DNA of 64,000 bases from Novosphingobium sp. PP1Y (GTDB taxonomy: Bacteria > Pseudomonadota > Alphaproteobacteria > Sphingomonadales > Sphingomonadaceae). Where the stretch lies: assembly GCF_000253255.1 (NCBI RefSeq), contig NC_015580.1, forward strand, positions 2,555,001-2,619,000, in the 5' to 3' direction. The position numbers and the translations under genes are program-made. Below the pieces are notes generated by a model. That model was not told the DNA's origin, did not search any database, and worked only from the letters and a program-made list of their open reading frames with translations. The number at the start of each line of letters is the position of its first letter. Position 1 is the first letter of the stretch. Of the stretch, positions 24,261 through 32,181 are shown one piece after another.

Positions 24261-25211
24261 TCAGGTCTGCCCGGTGCGGGCCAGCAGATCGGCCTTTGCT
24301 GCCTCATACTCGGCGTGAAGCTTGGCGACACGGTCGGCAACCGGTTCGATTGCCTTGATCGCGCCGATGCCTTGCCCTGCGCCCCAGATGTCCTTCCAGG
24401 CCTTGGCTTCCATCTTTCCGCCCGATCCGAAATCCATCTGGCTCTTGTCGCCCTCGGGAAGATTGTCTGGATCCATGCCGGCGGCTTCGATCGAAGGGCG
24501 CAGGTAATTGCCGTGAACACCGGTGAAGAGGCTGGAATTGACGATGTCGGCGGCGTGACTGTCGACGATCGACTGTTTGTAGCCTGCGACCGCGTTGGCT
24601 TCCGGCGTCGCGATCCAAGGGCTGCCGATATAGGCGAAGTCGGCCCCCAGAGCTTGCGCGGCGAGGATCGAGCGACCGCATGCGATGGCACCCGAGAGCG
24701 CGAGCGGACCTTCGAACCACTCACGGATTTCCTGCATCAGCGCGAAAGGCGATTGCGCCCCGGCATGACCGCCGGCTCCGGCTGCGACCGCGATCAGGCC
24801 GTCGGCCCCCTTCTCGACTGCCTTGCGCGCGAAGCGGTTGTCTATGATGTCATGAAAGACGAGGCCACCCCAGTCGTGAACCGCGGCGTTGACGTCTTCG
24901 CGTGCGCCCAGCGAGGTGATGACAAGCGGGACCTTCCATTTCGCGCACATCGCGAGGTCCTCATCCAACCGGTTGTTGGAACGGTGGACGATGAGGTTGA
25001 CGGCGAAGGGGACGCCGCAATCGGCGGTTTCCTCGCTGATCCGGTGCAGCCATTCGTCGAGCTGGCTGGCGGGACGCGCGTTGAGGGCCGGAAAGCTGCC
25101 GACAATGCCCGAGCGCACTTGCGCGATGACGAGGTCCGGATTGGAGACGATGAACATCGGCGAGCCGATGACGGGGAGGCGCAGATTCTCGAAGAGCGCG
25201 GGAAGGGCCAT
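24261..25211 (-). CDS. nitronate monooxygenase-like FMN oxidoreductase
   Basis: 316 aa from ATG 25211. TIM-barrel NPD family: LRLPVIGSPMFIVSNPDLVIAQVRSGIVGSFPALNARP, PFAVNLIVHRSNNR, DGLIAVAAGAGGHAG (FMN-phosphate region, about residue 145), PLALSGAIACGRSILAAQALGADFAYIGSPWIATPEA. These enzymes oxidise nitroalkanes/propionate-3-nitronate or act as FMN enoyl reductases; the substrate here is not evident. A perfect palindrome sits 8 bases upstream of the start codon, so it is likely repressed by a TetR-type regulator not encoded nearby. Confidence 0.9.
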   Translation of the reverse strand: MALPALFENLRLPVIGSPMFIVSNPDLVIAQVRSGIVGSFPALNARPASQLDEWLHRISEETADCGVPFAVNLIVHRSNNRLDEDLAMCAKWKVPLVITSLGAREDVNAAVHDWGGLVFHDIIDNRFARKAVEKGADGLIAVAAGAGGHAGAQSPFALMQEIREWFEGPLALSGAIACGRSILAAQALGADFAYIGSPWIATPEANAVAGYKQSIVDSHAADIVNSSLFTGVHGNYLRPSIEAAGMDPDNLPEGDKSQMDFGSGGKMEAKAWKDIWGAGQGIGAIKAIEPVADRVAKLHAEYEAAKADLLARTGQT

Positions 25212-25218
25212 TTCAGTT

Positions 25219-25242
25219 CCGTTTAATCAATCGATTAAACGG
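25219..25242. promoter_or_regulatory. palindromic operator upstream of nitronate monooxygenase-like gene
   Basis: Perfect inverted repeat with 10-base arms CCGTTTAATC / GATTAAACGG around AATC. It begins 8 bases upstream of the ATG, overlapping the probable leader or -10 region. Its size and AT-rich core fit TetR-family operators (FadR/AcuR-type sites of this form are common). The regulator is not in the neighbourhood. Confidence 0.7.
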
Positions 25243-25314
25243 CAGCACTAATGCCCTCGGGCAGCGCTGTCGAGAGGCTGCGTAAATCCGTTCTGGGGAT
25301 GCTCCGAAACAAGG

Positions 25315-25350
25315 CGTAAAAGCGAAAGGGGCCTGCCATCCGGCAAGCCC
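25315..25350 (-). terminator. leuA terminator
   Basis: Minus strand: GGGGCTTGCC-GGAT-GGCAGGCCCC, a 10-pair stem with one wobble, followed by the T-rich TTTCGCTTTACG, 20 bases after the leuA stop. Confidence 0.75.
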
Positions 25351-25369
25351 CCACTCTGTTGTCGCCTGA

Positions 25370-27049
25370 TCAGGCGCCGTTGCTGGCCGCGTTCGCCGCG
25401 CTGAGCATGGCCCGCACGCTGGCGGTTGCGACGTCCTCGTCGATGCCGACGCCCCAGATGGTGCGGCCGTCGCTCGTCATGCACTCGACGTAGGCGGCGG
25501 CGCGGGCATCCGAGCTTGAGCCCATCGAATGCTCGGCGTAGTCGCGCACTTCGAGGGTTACGCCAAAGCTCTCGGCCAGAGTCGCCGTGACCGAGGAGAT
25601 CAGGCCATTGCCGCGGCCCGAGACGGTCTGTTCCTTGCCGTCTACACCGATCTTGCCGGCGAAGACGCGGGTGCCGTCCGAGGCGCGCTTTTCGTCCCAG
25701 TCGATCAACTGGAAGTGCTGCGGCTCATCGATGCGATAGACCTTGCGGAAGACTTCCCAGATATCGCCGGCCTGCAGTTCGCGGCCCAGCTCGTCGGCCA
25801 GGTCCTGCACATGGCCGGAGAAATGCGCCTGCATGCGCTTGGGCAGCTTGAGGCCCTGGTCCTGCTCGATCACCCAGGCAAAGCCGCCCTTGCCCGACTG
25901 CGAGTTGACGCGGATGACCGCCTCGTAGTTGCGACCCAGGTCCGCCGGGTCGATCGGCAGGTAGGGCACCGCCCAGGTCTCGTCATTGCGCTTCTCGCGC
26001 GCGGCGAAGCCTTTCTTGATCGCGTCCTGGTGCGAGCCGGAGAAAGCGGTGAAGACCAATTCCCCGCCATAGGGATGGCGCTCGGGCACCTTGAGCTGGT
26101 TGCAGTACTCGACGGTCTGGATGACTTCGTCGATGTCCGAGAAATCCAGCCCGGGATCAACGCCTTGCGTATACATGTTGAGAGCGACTGTCACCAGGCA
26201 GCAGTTGCCGGTGCGCTCACCGTTGCCGAACAGGCAACCCTCTACACGGTCGGCGCCGGCCATCAGTCCCAGCTCCGCTGCAGCCACGCCTGTGCCCCGG
26301 TCGTTGTGGGTATGCAGGCTGATCACCGCGCTTTCGCGGTTGGGCAGGTTGCGGCAGAAGTACTCGATCTGGTCGGCGTAGATGTTCGGCGTCGCTGCCT
26401 CGACCGTCGCCGGCAGGTTGAGGATGATCGGATGTTCCGGCGTGGGCTGGAGCACTTCCATCACCGCTTCGCAGCACTCGATCGAGAAATCGAGCTCGGC
26501 GGTTGAGAACGTCTCGGGCGAGTACTCGAAGTGCCACCTGGTCTGCGGGTACTTTGCGGCCTGATCGCGCATGACCTTCGCGCCGTTAACTGCAATCTGG
26601 CGGACTTCGGACTGGTCCATGCCGAAGACGACCTGACGCCACAGCGGCGAGACGGCGTTGTAGAGGTGGACGATGGCGGCATGAACGCCGGCCAGGCTTT
26701 CGAACGACTTTTCGATCAGGTCCTGCCGCGATTGGGTCAGCACCTGCACCAGTACGTCCTCGGGGATACGTCCGGTGTCGACCAGACCACGGATGAAGTC
26801 ATAGTCGGTCGCGCCCGAGCTGGGGAAGCCGACTTCAATCTCTTTCAGGCCAACCTTGATGAGCAGGTCGAAGAAGCGGGTCTTCTTTTCCGAGCTCATC
26901 GGATCGATCAGCGCCTGGTTGCCGTCACGCAGGTCGGTGGAGAGCCAGCGCGGCGCCTTCGTGATGACCTGCGAGGGCCACCGGCGCTCCTGCAGCTGGA
27001 TCTGCGGGAAAGGGCGATATTTGACCGAAGGGTCTTTCAACATAGTCAT
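25370..27049 (-). CDS. leuA: LeuA, 2-isopropylmalate synthase (type 2)
   Basis: 559 aa from ATG 27049 (a second Met two codons later is possible). First step of leucine synthesis: 2-oxoisovalerate + acetyl-CoA. The catalytic barrel contains LRDGNQAL (about residue 41), the metal motif SLHTHNDRGTGVAAAEL (about 245-260) and NGERTGNCCLVTVALNMYTQGVDPGL. The C-terminal regulatory domain (about 440-559) contains RVFAGKIGVDGKEQTVSGRGNGLISSVT. Length and start WPSQVITKAPRWLSTDLRDG fit the type-2 LeuA (yeast/actinobacterial-like). Preceded by a leucine-rich leader peptide, so probably controlled by attenuation. Confidence 0.96.
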   Translation of the reverse strand: MTMLKDPSVKYRPFPQIQLQERRWPSQVITKAPRWLSTDLRDGNQALIDPMSSEKKTRFFDLLIKVGLKEIEVGFPSSGATDYDFIRGLVDTGRIPEDVLVQVLTQSRQDLIEKSFESLAGVHAAIVHLYNAVSPLWRQVVFGMDQSEVRQIAVNGAKVMRDQAAKYPQTRWHFEYSPETFSTAELDFSIECCEAVMEVLQPTPEHPIILNLPATVEAATPNIYADQIEYFCRNLPNRESAVISLHTHNDRGTGVAAAELGLMAGADRVEGCLFGNGERTGNCCLVTVALNMYTQGVDPGLDFSDIDEVIQTVEYCNQLKVPERHPYGGELVFTAFSGSHQDAIKKGFAAREKRNDETWAVPYLPIDPADLGRNYEAVIRVNSQSGKGGFAWVIEQDQGLKLPKRMQAHFSGHVQDLADELGRELQAGDIWEVFRKVYRIDEPQHFQLIDWDEKRASDGTRVFAGKIGVDGKEQTVSGRGNGLISSVTATLAESFGVTLEVRDYAEHSMGSSSDARAAAYVECMTSDGRTIWGVGIDEDVATASVRAMLSAANAASNGA

Positions 27050-27141
27050 GGGTAATGTCTCGCTCGGGAAAGTCTGCGCTTTGCGTGTCGTCTTATCAGG
27101 TCCCTTGAGCGCCGAGCGCGCCGACCGGACGACGCGTCACC

Positions 27142-27192
27142 TCACGCCCAAGGGCGGGTAAGTCGCAGAAGAAGGCCAAGCCGGAGAGTCAT
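27142..27192 (-). CDS. leuL: leuA leader peptide, leucine-rich (attenuator)
   Basis: 16-residue peptide MTLRLGLLLRLTRPWA, six Leu among residues 3-11, starting at ATG 27192 and stopping at 27142, 93 bases upstream of leuA on the same strand. The RNA after its stop can form a long stem (GCGTCGTC with GACGACACGC), enclosing further GC-rich pairing. Family knowledge: leucine attenuation through leader peptides is described in alphaproteobacteria. No T-run is seen after the stem, so the exact terminator structure is undecided. Confidence 0.78.
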   Translation of the reverse strand: MTLRLGLLLRLTRPWA

Positions 27193-27311
27193 GACTGTGC
27201 CTATGGGGACAGCCGGAGGAGATGTAAAGGGGGTAAACGCGGCCGATCCCGTGCGCTGCCGATCGCTGCGCAGCGGGATGGCCGCGGCGGTGAGGGCCTG
27301 TTGTCAGCGCG

Positions 27312-27647
27312 TCAATTGCACTCGAATTTCTCGATCACGCCTTTGGTGTCGAGGAACACGTTGAGTCGGTTCGGACGATAATCCATCGTCATGGCCGAAC
27401 CGGGCTTGAGCACGCGGATTGGATTGTCGCCGCGCCATTGCCGGATGAGGCCGAGCACTTCGTCGCTCGCAGGCTGACCGACATAGGAACCGAGCTGCTC
27501 GGCTCCGCAGCTCTGGGCGACAGGCGCGGGCGGCGCGGTCTCCGGCGCGGCCTGATCGGCGGTGCATGCGCTCAATGCGAGGAGGCTGCCGGCCAGGGCG
27601 GCGGCGAGCATCATCGGGCGGTGTGCAGTCATCTTTTCGTACTCCAT
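27312..27647 (-). CDS. I78-family peptidase-inhibitor-like lipoprotein
   Basis: 111 aa from ATG 27647 (ATG 27632 is an alternative). Lipoprotein signal with lipobox LLALSAC. The mature part is short and Ala/Pro-rich, then the I78 domain: SCGAEQLGSYVGQPASDEVLGLIRQWRGDNPIRVLKPGSAMTMDYRPNRLNVFLDTKGVIEKFECN, with a Cys at each end that could pair. Family knowledge: small periplasmic inhibitors of serine proteases, common in sphingomonads; inhibitory activity is inferred only. Confidence 0.88.
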   Translation of the reverse strand: MEYEKMTAHRPMMLAAALAGSLLALSACTADQAAPETAPPAPVAQSCGAEQLGSYVGQPASDEVLGLIRQWRGDNPIRVLKPGSAMTMDYRPNRLNVFLDTKGVIEKFECN

Positions 27648-27727
27648 TTCAGGAAGTTACCCTTAATGACTTGGGGCGCTGCAGCAAGGCACATGTACCG
27701 CCGGTGACCCGGCGAATCAGGTCATGT

Positions 27728-28444
27728 TCAGGGCGCGGCCTTGGCTGCGTCCTTCATGAAAGCGGCAGCGATCTTGAGTTCGACCTGATCGGATACCATC
27801 GGAATTCCGAAATCGAGCCCGAAGTCGCTGCGCTTGAGCGTACCCGTCGCATCGAATCCAAGTCCTTCGCCGCCGCCCATCTGCGGCGGCACCGTCCCGG
27901 CGCCGTGGAAGAGAACCTGCAGGGTGACCGGCTTGGTGATGCCGTTGAGCGTGAGATTGCCGGTCATCTCCGCCTGCTGGTCGCCGGTGATCCTGACCAA
28001 GGTGGAGACGAAACGCGCGTCTTCCGGCTTGGGGCCGAAGAAGTCGGGCTTCCCGCCTTCGCTGGCGGGGGCCTTGAGCAGGTGGCTCTTCAATCCGGCG
28101 CTGGCGACGGTGACGCTTGCCACGGGAATGCTCATGGCAACGCGCGCCTGTTCGGGGCGTTTGGGATCGATGTCCAGCGTTCCGGTGGCGTCGCCGAAAA
28201 TCCCGAAATAGGGCGTGAAGCCGAGGTGATCGACGCTCCATTCGACGAGCGTGTGGTGCGGATCGGCCACGTAATGCCCACCGCTGACCAATGATGGATC
28301 GGGTTTGCCGAAAGCAGAGGGTGGTGCAGCAGGTGCGGGGTCGGCTTCCGCTTCCTGCGCAGGAAGCGGCGTGGAAAGCGCGAAAGCAGCTGCAAAGGCA
28401 ATTGCGGGCGGCAGGGCGCAGGCAGCGCCGAGCAGTCGGTTCAT
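27728..28444 (-). CDS. YceI-family secreted lipid-binding protein
   Basis: 238 aa from ATG 28444, with GGAGGA 7 bases upstream. Signal peptide (ACALPPAIAFAAAFALSTPLPAQ), a Pro/Ala linker, then the YceI lipocalin-like domain: YVADPHHTLVEWSVDHLGFTPYFGIFGDATGTLDIDP, FFGPKPEDARFVSTLVRITGDQQAEMTGNLTLNGITKPVTLQVLFHG, ending with the DFGIPMVSDQVELKIAAAF motif. Family knowledge: periplasmic isoprenoid/quinone-binding barrel. A perfect EcfG-type promoter precedes it, so it is probably a general-stress gene. Confidence 0.93.
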   Translation of the reverse strand: MNRLLGAACALPPAIAFAAAFALSTPLPAQEAEADPAPAAPPSAFGKPDPSLVSGGHYVADPHHTLVEWSVDHLGFTPYFGIFGDATGTLDIDPKRPEQARVAMSIPVASVTVASAGLKSHLLKAPASEGGKPDFFGPKPEDARFVSTLVRITGDQQAEMTGNLTLNGITKPVTLQVLFHGAGTVPPQMGGGEGLGFDATGTLKRSDFGLDFGIPMVSDQVELKIAAAFMKDAAKAAP

Positions 28445-28478
28445 CAGGAAGTCCTCCCGGTCGTTACGTTCTGTTGCG

Positions 28479-28503
28479 AACGGCCCGGCCGGGAGTTTGT
28501 TCC
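28479..28503 (-). promoter_or_regulatory. EcfG-type general-stress promoter for yceI gene
   Basis: Minus strand GGAAC-N16-CGTT, an exact match to the alphaproteobacterial EcfG consensus. The -10 CGTT ends 34 bases upstream of the ATG, an ordinary leader length. The -35 end abuts the ilvC terminator. Confidence 0.72.
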
Positions 28504-28504
28504 G

Positions 28505-28536
28505 AAAAGACGAACGACGCAAGCCGTTCGTCTTTT
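28505..28536 (-). terminator. ilvC terminator
   Basis: Perfect 12-base arms AAAAGACGAACG / CGTTCGTCTTTT with an 8-base loop, 15 bases after the ilvC stop. The T-run at each end makes it potentially bidirectional. Confidence 0.85.
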
Positions 28537-28550
28537 CCGTCTGTTTTGAA

Positions 28551-29570
28551 TTAGTTCTTGGTCTTGTCGACCAGTGCGTTGGCACCGATCCAGGGCATCA
28601 TCGCGCGCAGCTTGGCGCCGGTTTCCTCGATCGGGTGACGCAGGGCAGCCTTGCGCGAAGCCTTCAGCTCGGGCTGGCCGGCGCGGTTGTCCATCACGAA
28701 GTCCTTGACGAAACGGCCCGACTGGATGTCTTCCAGTACGCGCTTCATTTCCTTCTTGGTCTCATCGGTGATGATGCGCGGACCCGTCTTGATGTCGCCG
28801 TATTCGGCGGTGTTCGAGATCGAGTAGCGCATGTTGGCGATGCCGCCTTCATACATCAGGTCGACGATCAGCTTCAGCTCGTGAAGGCACTCGAAGTAGG
28901 CCATCTCGGGCGCATAACCGGCTTCGACGAGGGTTTCGAAACCAGCCTGGACAAGGGCGGTCGCGCCGCCGCACAGAACGGCCTGCTCACCGAACAGGTC
29001 GGTTTCGCACTCTTCGCGGAAGTTGGTCTCGATGATGCCCGAGCGGCCGCCACCGACGCCCGAAGCATAGGCGAGGGCGATATCCTGCGCATTGCCGGTC
29101 ACGTCCTGATGGATCGCGATGAGGCAGGGCACGCCGCCGCCGCGCTGGTATTCCGAACGCACGGTGTGGCCCGGGCCCTTCGGCGCGATCAGGAAGACAT
29201 CGATGTCGGCGCGGGGTTCGATCAGGCCGAAGTGGACGTTGAGGCCGTGGGCGAAGGCGAGCGCCGCGCCCGGCTTCAGGTTCTCATGAATGTCGGCGGC
29301 GTAGATTGCGGCCTGGTGCTCGTCGGGCGCCAGGATCATGAGCACATCGGCCCATGCGGCTGCTTCCTTGTTCGTCAGGACCTTGAAGCCGGCAGCTTCG
29401 GCCTTCTTGGCAGTTGCCGAACCTTCGCGCAGCGCGATGGCCACTTCCTTCACGCCGCTGTCGCGCAGGTTCTGCGCGTGGGCATGGCCCTGGCTGCCGT
29501 AGCCGAGAATGGCGATCTTCTTGCCGGTGATCAGGTTGATGTCGCAATCGGCGTCGTAATAGACTTTCAT
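28551..29570 (-). CDS. ilvC: IlvC, ketol-acid reductoisomerase
   Basis: 339 aa, the class I length. ATG 29570 with GGAAAG upstream. Rossmann motif IAILGYGSQGHAHAQNLRDSGV (about residue 18-40), GPGHTVRSEYQRGGGVPCLIA, and the C-terminal knotted domain with metal ligands in FGEQAVLCGGATALVQAGFETLVEAGYAPEMAYFE. Second step of Val/Ile/Leu synthesis with NADPH. Third gene of ilvB-ilvN-ilvC. Confidence 0.98.
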   Translation of the reverse strand: MKVYYDADCDINLITGKKIAILGYGSQGHAHAQNLRDSGVKEVAIALREGSATAKKAEAAGFKVLTNKEAAAWADVLMILAPDEHQAAIYAADIHENLKPGAALAFAHGLNVHFGLIEPRADIDVFLIAPKGPGHTVRSEYQRGGGVPCLIAIHQDVTGNAQDIALAYASGVGGGRSGIIETNFREECETDLFGEQAVLCGGATALVQAGFETLVEAGYAPEMAYFECLHELKLIVDLMYEGGIANMRYSISNTAEYGDIKTGPRIITDETKKEMKRVLEDIQSGRFVKDFVMDNRAGQPELKASRKAALRHPIEETGAKLRAMMPWIGANALVDKTKN

Positions 29571-29587
29571 TGGTCTTTCCTTCCGTC

Positions 29588-29663
29588 ATCCCGGCATGTG
29601 CCGGGATCGCTGTCGATCATGCGCCGCCGCAGGGGCCGAAGGTCCCGAAATTCGGTCCGGGAC
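29588..29663. repeat. two palindromes in the ilvN-ilvC spacer
   Basis: ATCCCGGCA-TG-TGCCGGGAT (29588-29607, perfect 9-base arms) and GTCCCG...CGGGAC (29642-29663). The first resembles the short ATCCCGGC palindromes scattered between genes in many alphaproteobacteria. May act as mRNA stabilising or processing hairpins within the ilv operon. Confidence 0.55.
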
Positions 29664-29680
29664 GACGCAAACTCAAAAAA

Positions 29681-30202
29681 TCAGGCTTCTTCCGCCCCTC
29701 GGATCATCGCCACGATGCCGGTGCGTCCGACCTCGACGAGGCCGAGTTCGCGCATCAATGTGACGAAAGTGTCGATCTTGTCCGGCGCACCGGTCAGTTC
29801 GAAGATGAAGCTGCCGGTGGTCGTGTCGACCGGCTTGGCCCGGAACACATCCGCGATGCGCAGCGCCTCGACGCGCTTCTCGCCGACGCCGGCCACCTTC
29901 ACCAGCGCCAGTTCGCGCTGCACGTAAGGGCCGACTTCGGTCAGGTCGACGACCTTGTGGACCGGTACGAGGCGCTCCAGCTGAGCGTGGATCTGGTCGA
30001 TCTGGCTCGGCGGGCCGTGGGTAACGATCGTGATCCGGCTTACCGAGTGGTTCTCGGTGATGTCGGCCACGGTCAGGCTGTCGATGTTGTAGCCGCGCGC
30101 GGTGAACAGACCGGCGATCTTGGCGAGGATACCGGCCTCGTTGTCGACCGTGACGGTCAGGACGTGCCGTTCTTCGGCCTCGTGCTTGATATGCATCATC
30201 AT
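29681..30202 (-). CDS. ilvN: IlvN/IlvH, acetolactate synthase regulatory subunit
   Basis: 173 aa from ATG 30202, with AAGGA upstream; three Met codons occur in the first four positions. N-terminal ACT domain: RHVLTVTVDNEAGILAKIAGLFTARGYNIDSLTVADITENHSVSRITIVTHG, then the conserved ALS small-subunit C-terminal domain (YVQRELALVKVAG ... GLVEVGRTGIVAMIRG). Confers valine feedback inhibition on IlvB. 19 bases after ilvB. Confidence 0.97.
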   Translation of the reverse strand: MMMHIKHEAEERHVLTVTVDNEAGILAKIAGLFTARGYNIDSLTVADITENHSVSRITIVTHGPPSQIDQIHAQLERLVPVHKVVDLTEVGPYVQRELALVKVAGVGEKRVEALRIADVFRAKPVDTTTGSFIFELTGAPDKIDTFVTLMRELGLVEVGRTGIVAMIRGAEEA

Positions 30203-30221
30203 GTTTTCCTTCGGGGCCGGC

Positions 30222-31964
30222 TCAGACGAGCGCCTTGGCTTCGTCGTCCATGGTGCCGGCCACGGTGTCTCCGTAGAGGATCATCTCGGTGTGCGAGGCG
30301 CCCGAGGGGATCATCGGGAAGCAGTTCGATTCCTTGGCGACCAGGCAATCGACGATGACCGGGCCATCATGCTCGATCATGGCTTTGATGCCCGCGTCGA
30401 GCTGGCTTTCGTTCTCGATGCGAATGCCCTTCCAGCCATAGGCCTCTGCCAGCTTCACGAAGTCTGGCAGGCTGTCCGAATAGGAGTTCGAATAGCGGCT
30501 CTCATACGTGAGCTCCTGCCACTGGCGGACCATGCCCATCCACTCGTTGTTGAGGATGAACACCTTGACCGGCAGGCGATACTGCGTGGCGGTGCCCATC
30601 TCCTGGATGTTCATCTGGATCGAGGCGTCGCCAGCGATGTCGATGACGAGGCTGTCCGGATTTCCGCACTGGGCGCCGATCGCGGCGGGCAGACCGTAGC
30701 CCATGGTGCCGAGGCCACCCGAGGTCAGCCACTTGTTCGGACCGAAGAAGTGGAAGTGCTGCGCCGCCCACATCTGGTGCTGGCCGACTTCGGTGGAAAT
30801 CACCGGGTCCTTGTCCTTGGTCAGCTCGAACAGCCGCTGGATCGCCAGCTGGGGCATGATTGCCTCCTTGCTGAGCGGGAACGACAGGCTCTTCCTTTCG
30901 CGCCAGCCTTCGATGCGGCCCTTCCACGCGGTCAGGTCCTGCGGCTTGCGGCTGCCCCAGCCTTCGAGGATCTGCTCGATCACCGAAGCGCAGTCGCCGA
31001 CGATGGGCAGGTCCACCTGGACCGTCTTGTTGATCGACGAACGGTCGATGTCGACGTGGATCTTCTTCGAGTTCGGCGCAAAGGCGTCGAGGCGGCCGGT
31101 CACGCGGTCGTCGAAGCGGGCGCCGAGGCAGACGATCAGGTCCGATTGGTTCATCGCCATGTTGGCTTCGTAGGTGCCGTGCATGCCCAGCATGCCCAGC
31201 CAGTCCGCGTGGTCGGCCGGGAAGGCGCCCAGGCCCATCAGCGTCGAGGTGACGGGAGCGCCGGTCTTCGCCTGCAGTTTGCGCAGGAGCTGCGTCGCGC
31301 GCGGACCCGAGTTGATGATGCCGCCGCCGGTGTAGAGGACAGGAGCCTTGGCCGCGGCAATCATGTCGATGGCCTGCGCGATCTCGTCAGCGCCGCCCTG
31401 CGTGGGGGGCGAGTAGCGGTTGCGGCGCTGCGCGGGGGCGTCGGTCCAGGGCGCGGTGGCGATCTGGACGTCCTTGGGAATGTCGATCAGGACGGGGCCG
31501 GGACGGCCGGTCGTAGCGATCTGAAATGCCTCGTCGATGGTCGCGGCCAGATCGGCCGGATCCTTCACCAGGTAGTTGTGCTTGGTGCAGTGCCGCGAGA
31601 TTCCGACGGTATCGGCTTCCTGGAATGCATCCGAGCCGATCAGCGCGGTCGGAACCTGGCCGGTGATGACGACGAGCGGAATCGAATCGAGGAAGGCATC
31701 GGCAATGCCGGTGACGGCATTGGTCGCGCCCGGGCCGGAGGTGACCAGCACGACGCCGGGCTTGCCGGTCGAACGGGCATAGCCTTCGGCGGCATGGGCC
31801 GCGCCTGCTTCGTGACGCACGAGGATGTGCCGAAGCCGTTCGTCACCGAAGAGAGCATCGTAGATCGGAAGCACGGCGCCACCGGGATAGCCGAATACGA
31901 ATTCGACACCCTGGCGGACCAGGCTTTCGACCAAGATGTTCGCGCCGCTGCGCTCTTCACTCAC
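30222..31964 (-). CDS. ilvB: IlvB, acetolactate synthase large subunit
   Basis: 580 aa from GTG 31964, chosen because GAGGAA lies 6 bases upstream; the frame is open further up without a good site. ThDP enzyme: NILVESLVRQGVEFVFGYPGGAVLPIYDAL, catalytic Glu in RHEAGAAHAAEGYARSTGKPGVVLVTSGPGATN, and the ThDP/Mg motif IDIAGDASIQMNIQEMGTATQYRLPVKVFILNNEWMGMVRQWQELTY near residue 430. Converts pyruvate to acetolactate (and 2-ketobutyrate to acetohydroxybutyrate). Confidence 0.97.
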   Translation of the reverse strand: MSEERSGANILVESLVRQGVEFVFGYPGGAVLPIYDALFGDERLRHILVRHEAGAAHAAEGYARSTGKPGVVLVTSGPGATNAVTGIADAFLDSIPLVVITGQVPTALIGSDAFQEADTVGISRHCTKHNYLVKDPADLAATIDEAFQIATTGRPGPVLIDIPKDVQIATAPWTDAPAQRRNRYSPPTQGGADEIAQAIDMIAAAKAPVLYTGGGIINSGPRATQLLRKLQAKTGAPVTSTLMGLGAFPADHADWLGMLGMHGTYEANMAMNQSDLIVCLGARFDDRVTGRLDAFAPNSKKIHVDIDRSSINKTVQVDLPIVGDCASVIEQILEGWGSRKPQDLTAWKGRIEGWRERKSLSFPLSKEAIMPQLAIQRLFELTKDKDPVISTEVGQHQMWAAQHFHFFGPNKWLTSGGLGTMGYGLPAAIGAQCGNPDSLVIDIAGDASIQMNIQEMGTATQYRLPVKVFILNNEWMGMVRQWQELTYESRYSNSYSDSLPDFVKLAEAYGWKGIRIENESQLDAGIKAMIEHDGPVIVDCLVAKESNCFPMIPSGASHTEMILYGDTVAGTMDDEAKALV

Positions 31965-32181
31965 AACACATTCCTCTTCGTATTCTGGTGTGCGACCCGC
32001 AAGAGACCGCTTCAGAAAGCTCGCCTCCATAAGGGGATCAGCCCCGGAAACAAGCATTTCCACAGGCTACGCGCTCTCTAATGAAACCGACCCGACACGA
32101 CAATCGTCGCGCCGGGTCATCCTCTCCTCCCTGCATAACTTCCATCAGCAGGTGTTGGTGGCCTGTACGGGACCGTAAATG

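Noticed and set aside
27194..27300. Possible further leader structure or riboswitch upstream of the leuA leader peptide
   Set aside because: No conserved riboswitch motif recognised; the leader-peptide explanation is sufficient.
30102..32081. 659-codon plus-strand frame opposite ilvB
   Set aside because: Shadow; ilvB with ThDP motifs occupies the minus strand.
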